DNA from: CAIKBL01 sp050247235
GTDB lineage: Bacteria > Pseudomonadota > Gammaproteobacteria > Ga0077536
Length of the DNA: 64,000 nucleotides
Reading direction: 5' to 3'
NCBI GenBank assembly: GCA_050247235.1
Contig: JBFWUN010000001.1
Coordinates: 1 to 64,000, forward strand
The position numbers and the translations under genes are program-made. This document shows positions 61,342 to 64,000 of the stretch, piece by piece. Below the pieces are notes generated by a model. The model was not told the origin of the DNA and made no database searches. It worked only from the letters and a program-made list of their open reading frames with translations. Position 1 is the first letter of the stretch, and every line of letters begins with the position of its first letter.

Positions 61342-62589
61342 ATGGACATGAAGACCAATCCCCCGATGCTGAACTGGCCGGACCGCGCGGACGGGTTTGC
61401 GGTGCCCTACGCCGTGTTCTCGGATCCGGCGCTGCACGCGCGCGAACAGGCGCGGATCTTCGGCGGTGAAACGTGGAGTTTCGTCGGCCTCGAAGCCGAG
61501 GTACCCGCACCGGGGGATTTCAAGGCCACCGCCATCGGGGCGCACCCCGTGATCCTGGTGCGTGACCGGGAAGGTCAGCTCCGCGTGCTCGAGAACCGCT
61601 GCGCGCACCGCGGCGCGCTGGTGTGCCGCGAGCCACGTGGCCGGGTGACCCGCCTCTCGTGCGTGTATCACCAATGGAACTACGATCTGACGGGGCGCCT
61701 GCTCGGCGTCCCGTTCCGCCAGGGCGCCAACGGCAAGGGCGGCATGCCGGCGGCGTTCGACCCCGCGTGCCACGGGTTGCGCGCACTGCGGGTGACCGCG
61801 CTCCACGGCCTGGTGTTTGCCACGTTCTCCGATACCGTCGAACCGCTCGCCGACTACCTCGGGTCGATGGTCGTCGACAGCATCGCGCGCATCTGCAACC
61901 GCGAGCTGCGGCTGCTGGGCGACCAGCAGCAGTACATGCACGGCAACTGGAAACTGTACGCCGAAAACACCCGCGACCCCTACCACGCGAGCCTGCTGCA
62001 CCTCTTCCACAACACGTTCGGACTTTACCGGTCGACGCAGACCGGGGCCTGCGTGATGGATGGCGCGCACCGCCACACGATGCTGTACACGAAGGCCAAT
62101 ACGTCCAACGCCGACACCGACCGCGAGGTCTACCGCGACGTCCGCAGCTACGACAGCTCGTTCAAGCTTGCCGACCCGTCGCTGCTCGCGGGCCGCGCCG
62201 AGTTCACGGACGGCATCACGCTGGTGATCCTGTCGGTGTTTCCCAACCTCGTGCTGCAGCAGATCGCGAACACCCTGGCGGTACGCCAGATCGTCACCCA
62301 CGGCCCCGAAGCGTTCGAACTCGTGTGGACGCATTTCGGCTATGCCGACGACGACGCGGAGATGCAGCGCATCCGGCTCGTCCAGTCCAACCTGATCGGA
62401 CCTGCCGGGCTGATCTCGATGGAGGACGGGGAAGCGGTCGAGATCGTGCAGCGCGCGGTCCGGGAGTCGCAAGCCCACGCCTCCTACATCGCGATGGGCG
62501 GCGGGCATGCCGAGGATGCCGATCACCTGGTCACGGAAGGCGCAATCATCGGGTTCTGGGAACACTATCGCGCGGTGATGGCGCTCTGA
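61342..62589 (+). CDS. Rieske ring-hydroxylating oxygenase, large (alpha) subunit
   Basis: Catalytic subunit that dihydroxylates or monohydroxylates an aromatic ring using O2. The Rieske cluster ligands are Cys87, His89, Cys107 and His110 (NRCAHRG and LSCVYHQW). The mononuclear iron site is in ENTRDPYHASLLHLFHNTFG with His215 and His220 and the electron-bridging Asp212. This segment looks most like the salicylate/anthranilate oxygenase group (NagG/AndAc-like). 415 residues from the ATG at 61342. No ferredoxin or reductase gene is nearby. Confidence 0.9.
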   Translation: MDMKTNPPMLNWPDRADGFAVPYAVFSDPALHAREQARIFGGETWSFVGLEAEVPAPGDFKATAIGAHPVILVRDREGQLRVLENRCAHRGALVCREPRGRVTRLSCVYHQWNYDLTGRLLGVPFRQGANGKGGMPAAFDPACHGLRALRVTALHGLVFATFSDTVEPLADYLGSMVVDSIARICNRELRLLGDQQQYMHGNWKLYAENTRDPYHASLLHLFHNTFGLYRSTQTGACVMDGAHRHTMLYTKANTSNADTDREVYRDVRSYDSSFKLADPSLLAGRAEFTDGITLVILSVFPNLVLQQIANTLAVRQIVTHGPEAFELVWTHFGYADDDAEMQRIRLVQSNLIGPAGLISMEDGEAVEIVQRAVRESQAHASYIAMGGGHAEDADHLVTEGAIIGFWEHYRAVMAL

Positions 62590-62646
62590 ATCGCGGGATG
62601 TGAATATCGGGCACTGGGTGGGTGCCGCTGTTCCCGGGCGCCGATA

Positions 62647-62739
62647 CCGGAACTCTCCGCGTCGACCCGCTCGAGTACATCCATGTATCGCTCGAGCGCG
62701 CACGTCCTGTGCGCGCACGGTCGTCGCGGAGAGTTCCGG
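62647..62739. repeat. Long perfect inverted repeat with internal direct repeats
   Basis: A 15-bp arm (62647-62661, CCGGAACTCTCCGCG) has its exact complement at 62725-62739. Between them CGCTCGAG occurs twice in direct orientation at 62668-62675 and 62689-62696, 21 bp apart (two helical turns). TACAT/ATGTA (62676-62680, 62683-62687) forms a small hairpin in between. No T-run follows on either strand and no flanking duplication is seen. It fills the leader of the aminotransferase gene. Confidence 0.7.
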
Positions 62740-62806
62740 CACCGGCACCCTGCCTCGTCGGATTCGACAGGCGCGGATCCCGACGGAGTCAATTTGGGAG
62801 AGTGCA

Positions 62807-64000
62807 ATGAACATCGAGGATTCCGCGCTGTACCGCGAGTTCGTCACCCGCAACGCCGCGTCCCGCGCGCACGCGGAACGGGTTCGCCGGGTGGTGCCCA
62901 CCGGCACCTCGCGCGCGCTGCTCCGGCATCCGCCGTTCCCGTTCTTCACGGTGCGCGCGGCGGGCGCTCACAGCTGGGACCTCGACGGCAATCGGCGGAT
63001 CGATTTCCACAACAACTACACCGCGATGCTGCACGGTCACGCGCACCCGGCCATCACCGACGTGGTTGCCCGTCAGCTGACCGGCGGCAGCGCGTACTCC
63101 ACGCCCTCCGTGCAGGAAGAAGCGCTTGCCGCGCTGCTGTGCGAACGGGTGCCCGCACTCGACCAGGTGGTGTTCAACAACTCCGGGACGGAGGCCGTGA
63201 TGGTGGCGCTGCGCGCCGCACGCGCGCTGACCGGTCGTCACCGGATCGGCAAGTTCGAAGGCGCGTACCATGGATCCTCTGATTTCGTGATGGTGGGCGG
63301 CCATGGTCTCCCGGCGCCGGACGACCCGCGTCGCGTGACGGTCCCGCTTCCGGACATCGGCGGGTTGCCGCCGGCCGCGACCGCCGACGTCCTGCTGATC
63401 CGGTACAACGATCCCGAGGCGGTGCGCGCAGCCGTGCAGCGCCACGGGCACGAACTCGCGACGATCATCGTCGAACCCGTGCTCGGCGCTGGCGGCGTGA
63501 TCCCGGCGGAACGGGAGTTCCTGCAGGTGCTGCGCGCGGAAACCGCGCGCGCCGGCATCGTGCTCATCTGCGATGAAGTAATCACCCTGAGACAGTCGGC
63601 CGGGGGCGCGCAGGCAGAGTACGGGATCGCGCCCGATCTCACGACGATGGCGAAGATCATCGGCGGCGGCTTCCCGATCGGTGCCGTGGGGGGACGCCGG
63701 GACTGCATGCGCGTGTTCGAGGATCCGTCCATAGGGGGCACGGTGGCCAACCTGGGCACGTTCAGCGGCAACGCGGTCTCCGTGGCGGCAGGATTCGCCG
63801 CGATGGCGCTGTTCGATGCGGACGCGGCCAACGCGTTGAACGGACTTGGCGCGTCGCTGCGCGAACGACTCACCAATGTCCTTGCCCGCCACGGAGCCGC
63901 CGCCCAGGTCACCGGCGCCGGTTCACTGTTCCAGATCCACTGGACCCGCACACGCCTGCGCGACGCGCGCGGGGCCGAGCGTGGGGATCCGACGTTACGC
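62807..64000 (+). CDS. Class III PLP aminotransferase, GSA aminomutase-like (3' end cut by window)
   Basis: Fold-type I PLP enzyme of the HemL-like branch. It shows DLDGNRRIDFHNNYTAMLHG, NNSGTEAVMVALRAARALTG with KFEGAYHGSS, IVEPVLGAGGVIPAE, CDEVITLR and the PLP Lys283 in TTMAKIIGGGFPIGAVGG. The first 398 residues are visible and the frame is open to base 64000; family members have about 430. The ATG at 62807 has GGGAG ahead. True HemL makes 5-aminolevulinate; here, at the end of a catabolic block, it is more likely a transaminase or aminomutase on another substrate. Confidence 0.87.
   Translation, partial: MNIEDSALYREFVTRNAASRAHAERVRRVVPTGTSRALLRHPPFPFFTVRAAGAHSWDLDGNRRIDFHNNYTAMLHGHAHPAITDVVARQLTGGSAYSTPSVQEEALAALLCERVPALDQVVFNNSGTEAVMVALRAARALTGRHRIGKFEGAYHGSSDFVMVGGHGLPAPDDPRRVTVPLPDIGGLPPAATADVLLIRYNDPEAVRAAVQRHGHELATIIVEPVLGAGGVIPAEREFLQVLRAETARAGIVLICDEVITLRQSAGGAQAEYGIAPDLTTMAKIIGGGFPIGAVGGRRDCMRVFEDPSIGGTVANLGTFSGNAVSVAAGFAAMALFDADAANALNGLGASLRERLTNVLARHGAAAQVTGAGSLFQIHWTRTRLRDARGAERGDPTLR

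Noticed and set aside
62647..62739. Inverted repeat as a miniature transposable element or a terminator
   Set aside because: No flanking target duplication and no T-run on either strand were seen; a regulatory structure fits better.

Overview
The window is a GC-rich proteobacterial chromosome segment. The gene content and order point to a gammaproteobacterium: tRNA-Leu, tig, clpP, clpX, lon, hupB, tRNA-Val, tRNA-Asp, ppiD; then clpS-clpA; yciO-S2P-trpS-scpA-scpB-rluB; and an E. coli-like FabI. A run of exactly 100 N at 24958-25057 shows that it comes from a draft scaffold. No insertion sequence, integrase, prophage gene or CRISPR array was seen. Both ends cut a gene: rluB on the left and a class III aminotransferase on the right.

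Layout. 1-4954 (minus): rluB, scpB, scpA, trpS, a site-2 protease and yciO, tightly packed. 5015-8106 (plus): yciB, yciI, a bolA-family gene, an orphan DNA methyltransferase and dapE. 8263-9552: aceA, separated from clpS-clpA by a 636-bp region with a nested inverted repeat. 12877-24583: argA, ilvD, a lytic transglycosylase, pgpA, a VKOR-thioredoxin fusion, a solitary lpxD homologue, a DMT exporter, HMG-CoA lyase, glutathione reductase, an unknown exported protein and a MATE exporter. 24580-30170: a yejABEF-type oligopeptide ABC importer, broken by the assembly gap. 30344-39802: fabI, then ppiD and the protein quality-control block with three tRNAs. 40034-43755: a periplasmic glutaredoxin, a SnoaL-like protein, a response regulator-cyclase and an MFS transporter. 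43765-46931: a split MacAB-type exporter.

The accessory part is 46946-64000, a catabolic-looking block. The minus arm holds an IpdAB-like CoA-transferase-fold pair, a small Cys-containing unknown protein, an SDR and a 3-hydroxyisobutyrate-dehydrogenase-like enzyme. The plus arm holds a cytochrome P450, an Ltp2-like aldolase of thiolase fold with its DUF35 partner, a luciferase-like flavin oxidoreductase, a 903-residue dikinase with rifampicin-phosphotransferase architecture, a DhnA/LsrF-like aldolase, a GMC oxidoreductase, the two subunits of a Rieske ring-hydroxylating oxygenase and a GSA-aminomutase-like PLP enzyme.

How the block may work (inference): oxygenases and dehydrogenases functionalise a hydrophobic, perhaps polycyclic or isoprenoid substrate. 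The Ltp2/DUF35 pair shortens a CoA-linked side chain by retro-aldol cleavage, and the IpdAB-like pair opens a ring on a CoA thioester. The most unusual element is the dikinase-aldolase pair, which suggests that a hydroxylated intermediate is phosphorylated and then cleaved. No regulator, acyl-CoA ligase, ferredoxin or ferredoxin reductase is present in the window, so the pathway is incomplete here.
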